64,000 bases of DNA, taken from the NCBI GenBank assembly GCA_900538465.1, contig UPXV01000006.1, forward strand, positions 1 through 64,000. The letters run 5' to 3'. Made by a program: the position numbers and the translations under genes. Below are positions 8,126 to 16,036 of the stretch, one piece after another. Source of the DNA: an uncultured Erysipelotrichaceae bacterium. Lineage in GTDB: Bacteria; Bacillota_I; Bacilli_A; Erysipelotrichales; Coprobacillaceae. Numbering within the stretch: the stretch's first letter is position 1; each line of letters opens with the position of its first letter. A model generated the notes under the pieces. That model was not told the DNA's origin and ran no database searches. It saw only the letters and a list, made by a program, of their open reading frames with translations.

Positions 8126-9022
8126 CTATTGTTGTGATTGATAATTTTGGCCAAATGCCATACATATATCAAAGAAATCTTTTGATATATAAGATAAGTA
8201 TTTATTTTTATGATATATCACATGATAAGTTCTTTCAACATTTAATTCTTCAACTGATATAGCTTTCACTTTTTCTTCCTCAATCGCTTGTTTGACCAAT
8301 AAAAATGGTAAAGTTGAAATGCCGAGATTCGCTTCTACTCCTCTCACAATCGCTTGTGTACTACTGCTTTCCATTGCAAAACTCACTGGTAATTGATGAG
8401 ATACAAAAATACTTGTTACGAGATTTGTAACGGAACTTCCTTGTTCTCTCATTAGGATTGGATAATCTAGCAAATCCTCTAATTTGATTTTTTTCTTTTT
8501 TAATAGTGGATGTTTTGAAGAAACAATGGTTGAAAGATGATCATGCATAAATGGTAATTGAACAATATTACTATTTTCTAAATTTGTTTCTACCAGCCCT
8601 AAATCTATTTTATTCTCTAACAAAAGTTTTTCTATAGTCTCTAAGTTATGAACATAGACTTTAATATTAAGATTAGGATACTTTTGTTTAAGTGTTTGAA
8701 GAACCTCTGGTAAAATATAATGACTAATTGTAATACTACTTCCAATTCTAATATTTCCTTCTTCTTCCCAATTCTTGATTCCTTTTTCCATTTCTAAAAA
8801 TAAGGAAACGATATGAATTGCATAATCATAAAATTGAATAGCAGCTTGTGTTGGAAAGATTTTCCTATTCATGCGATCAAAAAATTTAACAGAATAATAA
8901 TTTTCCATTTCTTTAATGGCCAAGCTTACAGATGGCTGAGCAATATGCATTTCCTTGGCTGCCAATGTAATACTTTGCTTTTCATAAACTTTAATAAAAA
9001 TTTCAAGATGTCGTAATGTCAT
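8126..9022 (-). CDS. LysR-family transcriptional regulator
   Basis: This is a 298-residue LysR protein. The winged helix-turn-helix lies at residues 1-60 (MTLRHLEIFIKVYEKQSITLAAKEMHIAQPSVSLAIKEME), followed by a linker helix and a periplasmic-binding-protein-like effector domain from about residue 90. The frame opens at a GTG at 9031, but GGTGA spacing favours the ATG at 9022. It is divergent from two CHR-family transporter genes and shares with them a 37-bp perfect palindrome. Its effector is unknown; a CysB-like sulfur signal would suit the context but is only inference. Confidence 0.88.
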   Translation of the reverse strand: MTLRHLEIFIKVYEKQSITLAAKEMHIAQPSVSLAIKEMENYYSVKFFDRMNRKIFPTQAAIQFYDYAIHIVSLFLEMEKGIKNWEEEGNIRIGSSITISHYILPEVLQTLKQKYPNLNIKVYVHNLETIEKLLLENKIDLGLVETNLENSNIVQLPFMHDHLSTIVSSKHPLLKKKKIKLEDLLDYPILMREQGSSVTNLVTSIFVSHQLPVSFAMESSSTQAIVRGVEANLGISTLPFLLVKQAIEEEKVKAISVEELNVERTYHVIYHKNKYLSYISKDFFDICMAFGQNYQSQQ

Positions 9023-9046
9023 TTTCATCACCTTTCATAAATACAT

Positions 9047-9083
9047 AATACTATTATTATATATATTATATAATAATAGTATT
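9047..9083. promoter_or_regulatory. 37-bp palindrome, probable LysR operator and divergent -10 region
   Basis: Perfect 17-bp arms AATACTATTATTATATA / TATATAATAATAGTATT with a 3-nt centre. The arms contain a TATAAT on each strand (plus 9069-9074, minus 9061..9056), so the palindrome probably combines the regulator site with the two divergent promoters. Confidence 0.75.
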
Positions 9084-9129
9084 TTACTTATTTTTCAAGT
9101 TCGTATATGATTAAGACGGAGGTCGTCAT

Positions 9130-9687
9130 ATGGAAAAGAATAAATTAAGGAAATTATTTCTATCAACTTTATATTTAAGTGCTTTTACTTTTGGTGGCGG
9201 ATATGTCATTGTCACTTTGATGAGAAAGAAATTTGTCAGTGAATATCATTGGATTGATGAAGATGAAATGTTAGATTTAATCGCAATCGCTCAATCTGCA
9301 CCTGGTGCAATTGCAGTGAATGGTGCGATTGTTGTTGGATATAAAATAGCTGGAATTGTTGGTATTCTTGTTTCTGTCTTTGCAACAATTATTCCACCAT
9401 TTGTTATTATTTCGCTTGTTTCACTTTTTTATGAAGCATTCCGTACTAATCTCATTATTGCTTTAATGTTAGAGGGTATGCAAGCTGGTGTTGGAGCCGT
9501 TATTGCTTCTGTTGTTTTTGAAATGGGCTCTGGTATCGTTCGTGAAAAGAATCCTTTTTCTCTTATCATTATGGCATTTTCGTTTATTATCACTTATTTC
9601 TTTAATGTGAATGTTGTTTATGTCATTTTGGTTTGTATTGTTTTAGGTTTAGTGAAAACATTTATGAAAAGGAGAGAACAAGCATGA
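9130..9687 (+). CDS. CHR-family (chromate-type) transporter, half-size subunit 1
   Basis: This 185-residue membrane protein is one half of a split CHR transporter. The N-terminal signature FTFGGGYVIV and the Q-S-A-P-G-A-I-A-V-N motif are the conserved CHR elements. It has about five membrane segments. CHR proteins export chromate, but many members in anaerobes probably move other oxyanions such as sulfate. CGGAGG precedes the ATG. It overlaps the second half-gene by four bases (ATGA), indicating translational coupling and a heterodimer. Confidence 0.9.
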   Translation: MEKNKLRKLFLSTLYLSAFTFGGGYVIVTLMRKKFVSEYHWIDEDEMLDLIAIAQSAPGAIAVNGAIVVGYKIAGIVGILVSVFATIIPPFVIISLVSLFYEAFRTNLIIALMLEGMQAGVGAVIASVVFEMGSGIVREKNPFSLIIMAFSFIITYFFNVNVVYVILVCIVLGLVKTFMKRREQA

Positions 9688-10250
9688 TCTACTTACAATT
9701 ATTCTTAAGTTTTTTACAAATAGGTGCTTTTAGTTTTGGTGGTGGTTATGCAGCCATGCCTTTGATTCAAAATCAAGTTGTTGACCTTCATCATTGGTTG
9801 AGTTTATCAGAGTTTACTGATTTGGTGACTATTTCTCAAATGACACCTGGACCCATTGCTGTGAATTCAGCAACCTTTGTTGGTATTAAAATAGCTGGTA
9901 TTCCAGGAGCGATTATTGCAACACTTGGATGTATTTTACCAGCCTGTATTATTGTAACTATTATTGCTTGGTTATATTTAAAATATCGTAATATGGAATC
10001 TTTACAAGTTGTCTTGAATACATTAAGACCTGCTGTTGTTTCTTTGATTGCGACTGCTGGATTAACAATTATTATTACTGCTATTTTTGGTGGTATGGGA
10101 ATTTCTGTAGAGGCGATTAAAATTCAAATGGTTGTGATTTTTGGAATTTGTATGTTATTGTTGATGAAGTGGAAGATGAATCCTATTACGGTTATGATCT
10201 TAGCTGGTGTCTTGAATGTTTCTCAATATTTTATTATGAATCTATTTTAA
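9684..10250 (+). CDS. CHR-family (chromate-type) transporter, half-size subunit 2
   Basis: This 188-residue partner of the preceding subunit starts MIYLQLFLSFLQIGAFSFGGGYAAMPLI and contains QMTPGPIAVNSATFVG, the paired CHR motifs. The start is the ATG in the ATGA overlap, preceded by GGAGAG, although the open frame extends upstream. The two subunits together equal one full-length CHR protein. Regulation is probably by the divergent LysR protein. A role in exporting sulfate released by the nearby cytosolic sulfatase is my inference. Confidence 0.9.
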   Translation: MIYLQLFLSFLQIGAFSFGGGYAAMPLIQNQVVDLHHWLSLSEFTDLVTISQMTPGPIAVNSATFVGIKIAGIPGAIIATLGCILPACIIVTIIAWLYLKYRNMESLQVVLNTLRPAVVSLIATAGLTIIITAIFGGMGISVEAIKIQMVVIFGICMLLLMKWKMNPITVMILAGVLNVSQYFIMNLF

Positions 10251-10282
10251 AAAGGTATGTCATTTCAAATGATATACCTTTT
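10250..10282. terminator. Bidirectional terminator between CHR genes and ECF gene
   Basis: Sixteen-bp arms AAAAGGTATGTCATTT / AAATGATATACCTTTT with one G-U pair, T-rich on both sides, between convergent genes. It overlaps the 3' end of the ECF S-component gene. Confidence 0.85.
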
Positions 10283-10826
10283 CTTGTGTCTTTATATTGG
10301 ATTGAAAAACTTTTAATAAGATGGGTGAACAAATCAAATAAAAGAAAAAATTACCCACGGCATGTAATGTATCAAATACTAACCCTGCCAAATAATAAAC
10401 AATAAACAATGATGGTCCACCAATAACTAATTTTTCTAATGAAACAATGAAACCAAAAACATATCCCATCAAAAAAGCAAAAATTGCCATAACCAATATA
10501 TGTGGTTCCTTATGTATCTTTGAATAAAAATCAATCAGAATTTGTGTCAATAAACAAATCACTATCCATGCTAATATTTGAAAGAAAGTCCATATTCCCA
10601 TACCTAAGAAAATATTAGAAACAAGAGTTGTCACAATTGTCACTTTAATGCCAAATGATAATCCAAAAATCATAACACAAATAATGATAATTGAAGTGAC
10701 AGGTTTTATATTAGGTACCCCTTGTAAAGCAATACGTGAAGCAATATTAACAGCTGCAATGATTCCAATAAGGGTTATTTCTTTAACTTTTGCTAGTTGA
10801 ATAGATCCATTCAATATGGTCACCAT
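10260..10826 (-). CDS. ECF transporter S component, probably for cobalamin
   Basis: This hydrophobic protein of up to 188 residues has about six membrane helices and an ECF-S-like start (KVKEITLIGIIAAVNIASRIAL). S components bind a vitamin and dock on a shared EcfAAT module, here encoded elsewhere. It is the last gene of an operon under a cobalamin riboswitch, so vitamin B12 or a corrinoid is the likely substrate. The exact start is unclear: the ATG at 10826 lies 44 nt inside the upstream gene, and TTG 10814 behind GGTGA is an alternative. Translation is surely coupled to that of the upstream gene. Confidence 0.75.
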   Translation of the reverse strand: MVTILNGSIQLAKVKEITLIGIIAAVNIASRIALQGVPNIKPVTSIIIICVMIFGLSFGIKVTIVTTLVSNIFLGMGIWTFFQILAWIVICLLTQILIDFYSKIHKEPHILVMAIFAFLMGYVFGFIVSLEKLVIGGPSLFIVYYLAGLVFDTLHAVGNFFFYLICSPILLKVFQSNIKTQEKVYHLK

Positions 10827-11421
10827 CTTTCACATTATAACGACCAGCCCCTGCATTTGGCTGAACACCATTGACTTTATATAACCATCCGGATTGAGGT
10901 CCATGATCAAATTCATTCAAACCATTAATTCCTTGAATATAAATAATTTGACCAAAACCACTTGTTTTGAGAGTAATTCCTTTTTCTTTAGCAAAACTAT
11001 TTAAAACATCATAAACACTCATTCCATCTTTAATGATGACACTTCCTTGTCCAATTATTGAATCAATTCCAGTTATAGAAATTGTGACTTTTGTTTGTGG
11101 AATATCCTTTTTTGGTTCTTCTTTTGGTGTTTGTGAAGTTTGATTGTCTTGTTTGGTTTGTGTTTCTTTTGTCTTTTTTGTTTCTTTTTTATCTGTTTGT
11201 TGAGTTGATTGTTTTTTTTCAGTCTTTTCAGTTTTTGATTTTGTTGAATCTTTTTTTTCTGTTGTTTTTGTTTCTGTTTCTTTCACAATCTCTGTTACTT
11301 TTTCTTTCTTGTCTTGTTTCACAGGAGTATCTGATTTTATCGCATTATATACACCTATAACACCAATTCCAGCAAAGCATAAAATCACAAAGATAATTGT
11401 TAATTTTTTTGTTTTATTCAA
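10783..11421 (-). CDS. DUF4430 domain protein, membrane-anchored; transcobalamin beta-domain-like
   Basis: This is about 212 residues. After a basic start comes a single N-terminal membrane helix (LTIIFVILCFAGIGVIGVY), a Lys/Thr/Glu/Gln-rich wall-spanning linker (about 35-105), and a C-terminal DUF4430 fold with TVYDVLNSFAKEKGI-like and GWLYKVNGVQPNAGAGRYNVKDGD segments, the pattern seen in the C-terminal domain of transcobalamin and intrinsic factor. I choose the TTG at 11421, which follows AAGGAAG by 7 nt; an in-frame TTG at 11448 is also open. It overlaps the preceding gene by 8 nt. In the riboswitch context it probably closes over a corrinoid bound by its partner. Confidence 0.8.
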   Translation of the reverse strand: MNKTKKLTIIFVILCFAGIGVIGVYNAIKSDTPVKQDKKEKVTEIVKETETKTTEKKDSTKSKTEKTEKKQSTQQTDKKETKKTKETQTKQDNQTSQTPKEEPKKDIPQTKVTISITGIDSIIGQGSVIIKDGMSVYDVLNSFAKEKGITLKTSGFGQIIYIQGINGLNEFDHGPQSGWLYKVNGVQPNAGAGRYNVKDGDHIEWIYSTSKS

Positions 11422-12517
11422 AGTTTTTTCTTCCTTTTCTGATTCCAACTATGCTCAATCCCAACAGAATAAGATATCCTAAAACATCACTTAAATCAGC
11501 TGTTTCAACAACTTTTTTCTTATCTTTATTAACTGGTTTTGTTTCTTTTTGATAAACAGGTGTTTTTTCCACTTCTTTTTCAGAAGTAGGTTCTTCTGTT
11601 TTTGATTCTAATAATTTTTGATACTTTTGATATGCTGTTTTATAAACAGAACCATGATAATAATAACCAATTGTTTGAATTCCCTGTACTGTTGGGAAGT
11701 AATCTTCTACACCTTCACCTTGAAATGATGACCAAAAACTTCCATCACTATTTTGAAATGTCAGTAAAACAGTATAAGGATTGTTTTCACCCTTATTATA
11801 AGTTGTAGATTTCACACCATTTTCATCGTATGTTAATAACCCCATTAATATACTCGCTTGTGTATTGGCATCAGCTCCATAACCATATCCATCATAACTT
11901 GCATCTTCTTTTTGTAATGTTGATAAATATGTCATTGCCTTTTCAATTGTTGACTGATATTTTGTCTTATTAACTAAACTCAAGGCTTCAATTGTCCAAC
12001 CTGTTACTGAAGCATCGGCATATCCTCCAGCAAATCCAAATGCTCCATTTTCATCAATCATTGAAGCAAGATAATCTGTTGCTAGTGTCAATTGATTAGA
12101 ATGAAGGACATACAAAGCATATACATTATAAACTTGATTGTTTGCTCCAAAACCATTGACTTCATTTTCAAAATAAACAGCACCATTTTCTTGAATTGCT
12201 TTTTCTAATTTTTCAACATAGTTGACACCCTGATAATTTCTTGGATCATCACCATGCAAAATCAAAGCAATAATTGTTTTGGATACATCTGATGCTTTAT
12301 CAGTGACAACAACACTTTCAGCCAATTGTTTCCTACTTGAATCAACACCAATTGCTTCACATGCAATGACTTCTTCTGAACTTTGTAAAGTTGTCTTTTT
12401 TTGATAGTAGCTTTGAGCTGCCTGATAACTTTCTTCATAATTCATGGCCTTAGCACCACTGAAACTTGTCACAATCAAAAACATTGCAACAATAAAACTT
12501 GTAAAAATTTTTTTCAT
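11414..12517 (-). CDS. Surface alpha/alpha-barrel (prenyltransferase-fold) protein, intrinsic-factor alpha-domain-like
   Basis: This 367-residue secreted protein has a signal peptide at 1-24 (MKKIFTSFIVAMFLIVTSFSGAKA). The repeats GAFGFAGGYADASVTGWTIEALSLV and YGYGADANTQASILMGLLTY are typical of terpene-cyclase/prenyltransferase-type alpha-alpha barrels, also used by mammalian B12 carriers. It ends with a charged linker, a C-terminal membrane helix (VLGYLILLGLSIVGI) and a basic tail, so it stays on the cell surface. AGGAGGA precedes the ATG. It is the first gene after the cobalamin riboswitch. Enzymatic prenyltransfer is unlikely; corrinoid capture is the inference. Confidence 0.8.
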   Translation of the reverse strand: MKKIFTSFIVAMFLIVTSFSGAKAMNYEESYQAAQSYYQKKTTLQSSEEVIACEAIGVDSSRKQLAESVVVTDKASDVSKTIIALILHGDDPRNYQGVNYVEKLEKAIQENGAVYFENEVNGFGANNQVYNVYALYVLHSNQLTLATDYLASMIDENGAFGFAGGYADASVTGWTIEALSLVNKTKYQSTIEKAMTYLSTLQKEDASYDGYGYGADANTQASILMGLLTYDENGVKSTTYNKGENNPYTVLLTFQNSDGSFWSSFQGEGVEDYFPTVQGIQTIGYYYHGSVYKTAYQKYQKLLESKTEEPTSEKEVEKTPVYQKETKPVNKDKKKVVETADLSDVLGYLILLGLSIVGIRKGRKNFE

Positions 12518-12539
12518 AATGTCTCCTCCTATGAAGTCT

Positions 12540-12770
12540 AGACAAAAAATAGGACATACTTGTCCTAGGATTTTAGACTAGAACGACTTTATTCTCCGTA
12601 AAGTGTATTCTAAGATGTTGGCATGTATTCCGGCTCAAGTTCTTCGTTTTAGCGTCTTCCCAGTTTCCCAGTGACATATTGCCTCAACTCCCTTTTACGG
12701 CTGCGGGACAGCTCAGGTTTTTCACCTGATTCCATTTTCAGAAAGTATCTCTACTTTCACCAACAAATTT
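12540..12770 (-). ncRNA. Cobalamin riboswitch
   Basis: The minus-strand leader contains the conserved core GGAATCAGGTGAAAAACCTG then AGCTGTCCCGCAGCCGTAA (12734..12696). It continues with CACTGGGAAACTGGGAAG (12672..12655) and a B12-box-like GAAGAACTTGAGCCGGAATACATGCC (split here for description: GAAGAACTTGAG then CCGGAATACATGCC, 12645..12620). The order and spacing match the adenosylcobalamin aptamer class. It ends in an intrinsic terminator just before the surface-protein gene, so bound corrinoid should switch the operon off. Confidence 0.93.
12544..12567 (-). terminator. Riboswitch expression-platform terminator
   Basis: Minus-strand stem TAGGACA / TGTCCTA with a 4-nt loop is followed by TTTTTT. 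The flanking AGTCTA and TAGACT segments can pair as well, providing a longer competing helix. The next gene starts 27 nt downstream. Confidence 0.85.
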
Positions 12771-12788
12771 ATAAACTTTTACTTTGTC

Positions 12789-12817
12789 ATTATATAATAA
12801 TTTATTCTATTTTTACA
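12789..12817 (-). promoter_or_regulatory. Promoter of the cobalamin-riboswitch operon
   Basis: Minus strand TGTAAA (12817..12812), 17-nt spacer, TATAAT (12794..12789), about 20 nt before the aptamer begins. The -10 is exact and the -35 is moderate. Confidence 0.6.
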
Positions 12818-12873
12818 CATATATTTTATAAAAGATATTGGCCATAGATATTTCTACCTATGACCAACACTTC

Positions 12874-13698
12874 TTAATGTGTACAAATAATTAATCTGAC
12901 AAGAATAGGTCTTTCTTCTTTAGAAAGTCCTAATTCTTCCATAGCATCTTCAAATGATATATTATGTTTCACTGCATAATTATTGATCATTTCTGCTTTT
13001 CCCTTTTTCTTACCTTCAAGAAAGCCTTCTTGTCTTGCTTTTTCTTCAAATTGACATATACTTTCACTCATTGCTTCTATTCCTCCTCGATCTTCTTTAT
13101 AAAATTGTACTCTTTCTTTTAAAACATCATAATACATATCCTTTGGATCTACGCAAGTCAAATCATGAACGAATTTTCCTATAGGTGTCTCATCTTGATT
13201 GGCAGTATTTATATAAATCAAATCTAATCCTTTTTGTGCCATATGGTCATATTCACCATTTTCATCATGATCTACATAATAAATTGTTTTTCCTTCTTCA
13301 AATATGTCTTCATTTGTAATAATAACAGTTGAAATAATTGGTAAACGACTCCACTCATGATTTGGCCAACTTGCTTTATTCAACTCTATTTCTTGATATA
13401 CTTCAGTTCTTGTTTTGGCTTCATACTCTTGTGGATGTACACACACGCCAACAAAATGTCTGCCTTCTAATTCAAAGATAAAATCAAAAGGAAGATTTTC
13501 TCTTTGAAATTCATATTTTGAATAAATAGAGATAATATCTCCTTCATTTGGAAAAACAATATCTTTGAACAATTGAATACAACGATAATCTCTAAAAACA
13601 ATCTTAAAAAAAAGATTATCCATTAAACAACTTTGTTGAATTGCATTTTCATACATTTCCATTTCCTTTGTTACATCATCAATCTTTTCAGTATCCAT
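12874..13698 (-). CDS. Rpn/PD-(D/E)XK nuclease-transposase family protein, catalytic core degenerate
   Basis: This 274-residue protein shows the layout of the PD-(D/E)XK transposase-like (Rpn) family. An N-terminal region with MDNLFFKIVF and FKDIVFPNE is followed by a nuclease-like core and a C-terminal helical tail (KARQEGFLEGKKKGKAEMI) typical of the group. Where the core normally reads D...ExQ, this copy has FDFIFELEGRHF followed by GVCVHPQ: the Asp72 equivalent is present, but the Glu and Gln positions read Cys86 and His88. It may therefore be nuclease-dead. It shares a long upstream element with the gene at 48863. Confidence 0.75.
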   Translation of the reverse strand: MDTEKIDDVTKEMEMYENAIQQSCLMDNLFFKIVFRDYRCIQLFKDIVFPNEGDIISIYSKYEFQRENLPFDFIFELEGRHFVGVCVHPQEYEAKTRTEVYQEIELNKASWPNHEWSRLPIISTVIITNEDIFEEGKTIYYVDHDENGEYDHMAQKGLDLIYINTANQDETPIGKFVHDLTCVDPKDMYYDVLKERVQFYKEDRGGIEAMSESICQFEEKARQEGFLEGKKKGKAEMINNYAVKHNISFEDAMEELGLSKEERPILVRLIICTH

Positions 13699-13762
13699 TT
13701 TTTCACCTCGCTTTCTTTTTCAAATTGAGAAAGTTTTCTTGATTCATCTTTTTTATCAAATA

Positions 13763-13812
13763 ACCCCCTCTACTATTTATATACAAAGATAAATCCCCAT
13801 TTTTCTTTTTTT
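13763..13812 (-). repeat. Conserved ~48-nt upstream element, copy 1
   Basis: Minus strand: AAAAAAAGAAAAATG, a short variable stretch, then CTTTGTATATAAATAGTAGAGGGG. It is nearly identical to 48794-48841 on the plus strand. In both places it lies directly upstream of an Rpn-family gene, so it may be their shared promoter/leader or a remnant of a mobile unit. Confidence 0.8.
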
Positions 13813-13851
13813 ATTTTCATTTCACACAACCTTCACATAATTAAATAAAAA

Positions 13852-13879
13852 AAAGAGATTTCATCTTAGAAATCTCTTA
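13852..13879 (-). terminator. Intrinsic terminator after fluC
   Basis: Minus-strand stem AAGAGATTTC / GAAATCTCTT with loop TAAGAT, followed by TTTTTTTATTTAA. It overlaps the last codons of the fluoride-channel gene. Confidence 0.9.
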
Positions 13880-14236
13880 TATACGAACAATACGTTTACC
13901 AACCCATACACCTATCAAACATCCCATAACACTCAATCCAATATACAACAATGAAACACCATACTTACCCTTTTCAAACAAATTCATAGCTTCTAAAGAA
14001 AAAGTAGAAAACGTTGTAAAGCCTCCACAAACACCTGTCTTTAAAAACAAAGTCATTGATGAAGAAATATTCTCTCTTTCAGCTAAACCAACAACAATCC
14101 CAATCAACAATGCTCCTAACATATTTGTAATAAGTGTTAAAATTGGAAAATCATTTTTCACAGGAAAACAACTGATCCCATATCGTAAAATAGCTCCAAT
14201 AGCTCCACCTAATCCAACATATATAAATTTATCCAT
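13877..14236 (-). CDS. fluC: Fluoride channel Fluc/CrcB
   Basis: This 119-residue protein has four membrane helices. GGAIGAILRYG (N-terminal), TNMLGALLIG and GVCGGFTTFSTFSLEA carry the Asn, Phe and Thr-Phe-Ser residues that line the dual fluoride pores. Length is normal. Only one copy is present, so it should form an antiparallel homodimer. It starts 3 nt after the stop of the TagO-like gene, so the two are cotranscribed. I saw no fluoride riboswitch. Confidence 0.93.
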   Translation of the reverse strand: MDKFIYVGLGGAIGAILRYGISCFPVKNDFPILTLITNMLGALLIGIVVGLAERENISSSMTLFLKTGVCGGFTTFSTFSLEAMNLFEKGKYGVSLLYIGLSVMGCLIGVWVGKRIVRI

Positions 14237-14238
14237 AG

Positions 14239-15939
14239 TTATTCTTCCATTGCGACAACACTAAATCTTTGATCTTTTTCTATCAAAGTCACTGTTGTTG
14301 TATATTCTAAAGCATTTAAAATTTCATTTGTTTGATTAAATTCAACCTTTATCTTAATATCATAATAACTATAATCTTCTAAACCAGATAAAGCTTTATT
14401 TAAAGATTGTTCATTGGAAAGAATTGTATATTTAATAACTTCTTGTGTATTTTGTTTTTGTTTGATATATTCATTAGCATCTTTATAATATCCATTTTTA
14501 GCATAGGCTGTAAAATCATTTTTCTTATCTGAATAAAAATAATCAACGCCACCTATTTGATTTTCTTTTTTATTAGAAAGTGTAAAATAATCAACGACAA
14601 AATAAGCTCCTACCAATTGTCTTATATCTTCCTTATTATCACGATTAATTGCTGTTTTTAATTGATTATAAATATCACTCATTAAAGCTGTTTCTTGTGT
14701 TGCTTCTTTATATTCAATCTTAACTGGTTCTTTTTTAGGTGGTTTATTATCTTGATTAATTGTAAAAATCAATGAAAAAACAATTCCCAATACCACAACA
14801 AAAATAATTGCATATTTCTTTTTGGCTTTTTCAACAATCTTCCGATAAGGTTTTGTATCTTTAATTGATGGTAAATATTCACTCTTAATAAAGATATTCA
14901 TAATCGTTAAAACAGGTTTATATTTACGATCTATCATATTGGTTGCTTCAACAAAGACTTCAAAAAATAACATTAATGTTAAAAAGAGAATTGTTGCAGC
15001 AATCTTATCATAAAGATAAATATAAGAACAAATTGAAAAAAGAATCGTTGCTCCATATAAAACCAAAACACTCTTTGTTTGTCCCAATTCCAATGAGAAC
15101 ATTAACTTATGATGTAAATGGTTTTTATCTGCTTCACTAAAACTCTTATGATGAACTTTTCTTCTCACTATAGCAATCAATGTATCCATGATAGGAACCA
15201 TTAAAACAACAATCGGAGCTCCTAATGTAAAGAATGATGAGCTCTTATACCCAAATCCTAATAAAGAAATAACTGCAATCATATAACCTATAAATAAGGC
15301 TCCACAATCTCCTAAGAAAACAGAAGCAGGATGAAAGTTATAAACCAAGAAACCACCAATTGCTCCAGCAAGTAGTAACGATAACGATGAAATATCAGTA
15401 CGACCATATGTCAAAGATGTTAATGAAATTGTTACCAAAACAATAATTGAAATTCCACCACACAATCCATCCAATCCATCAATTAAATTAACCGCATTAC
15501 TAATCCCAACAATCCATCCAATTGTCACAATAATCGCAATTGCATGTGAAACAACAACTGGTAAAAAGGGAAGAGTAAATCCCTTTAAAGAAATTCCTCC
15601 ATAAACAATCACAACCAATGCTGCAATAATTTGCCCCAACATTTTTAACTTCGGTGACAAATCATGGATATCATCATAAAAACCTGTTAAGAAAACAATA
15701 AATCCTCCTATTAAGATAGCATTAATTTGCGTATCCGTTTTTAAGAAAATCATTGTCCCAATAAGAAAACTTGCATAAATAGCATATCCACCTGTTCTAG
15801 CGATAATTCCTTTATGTATTGTACGTTTATTTGTATGAGCAATGATACCTAATTTCTTTGATATCTTGCTGACAACTGGAACCAATAAACAACTTATAAT
15901 AAAGGTCACCACAAAAGACAAACATATTTCTAGACTCAT
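14239..15939 (-). CDS. TagO/WecA-type UDP-GlcNAc:undecaprenyl-phosphate GlcNAc-1-P transferase with C-terminal extracellular extension
   Basis: This 566-residue protein contains a complete polyprenyl-phosphate sugar-1-phosphate transferase (about residues 1-325). It includes GFYDDIHDLSP, NLIDGLDGLCGG, FLGDCGALFIGY and the cytosolic HHK/NHLHHKL motif. It would start teichoic acid or related glycopolymer synthesis on the membrane. Unlike the usual ~350-residue enzymes it continues through one more membrane helix (YAIIFVVVLGIVFSLIFTI, about 370-388) into a ~170-residue hydrophilic domain that I do not recognise. It is cotranscribed with fluC. Confidence 0.88.
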   Translation of the reverse strand: MSLEICLSFVVTFIISCLLVPVVSKISKKLGIIAHTNKRTIHKGIIARTGGYAIYASFLIGTMIFLKTDTQINAILIGGFIVFLTGFYDDIHDLSPKLKMLGQIIAALVVIVYGGISLKGFTLPFLPVVVSHAIAIIVTIGWIVGISNAVNLIDGLDGLCGGISIIVLVTISLTSLTYGRTDISSLSLLLAGAIGGFLVYNFHPASVFLGDCGALFIGYMIAVISLLGFGYKSSSFFTLGAPIVVLMVPIMDTLIAIVRRKVHHKSFSEADKNHLHHKLMFSLELGQTKSVLVLYGATILFSICSYIYLYDKIAATILFLTLMLFFEVFVEATNMIDRKYKPVLTIMNIFIKSEYLPSIKDTKPYRKIVEKAKKKYAIIFVVVLGIVFSLIFTINQDNKPPKKEPVKIEYKEATQETALMSDIYNQLKTAINRDNKEDIRQLVGAYFVVDYFTLSNKKENQIGGVDYFYSDKKNDFTAYAKNGYYKDANEYIKQKQNTQEVIKYTILSNEQSLNKALSGLEDYSYYDIKIKVEFNQTNEILNALEYTTTVTLIEKDQRFSVVAMEE

Positions 15940-16027
15940 ATCATTGCCCCTTTCTTTTGTTTATTATAGTACAAAACAAAGGAAATTTATAGAAAATCTT
16001 TTTTCCCTTAAATATTTCTTTGAATAA

Positions 16028-16036
16028 TGGTATAAT
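16028..16036 (+). promoter_or_regulatory. Extended -10 promoter of mupG
   Basis: TGGTATAAT, an exact extended -10 element, lies 26 nt before the ATG. TTAAAT 17 nt upstream is a weak -35. Confidence 0.7.

Noticed and set aside
11150..11300. Low-complexity repeat as a possible tandem-repeat locus
   Set aside because: The Lys/Thr/Gln-rich codons form a protein linker without a fixed repeat unit.
11091..11360. Very hydrophobic plus-strand frame opposite the DUF4430 linker
   Set aside because: It is the complement of a Lys/Thr/Glu repeat region, which always reads as Phe/Leu-rich on the other strand.
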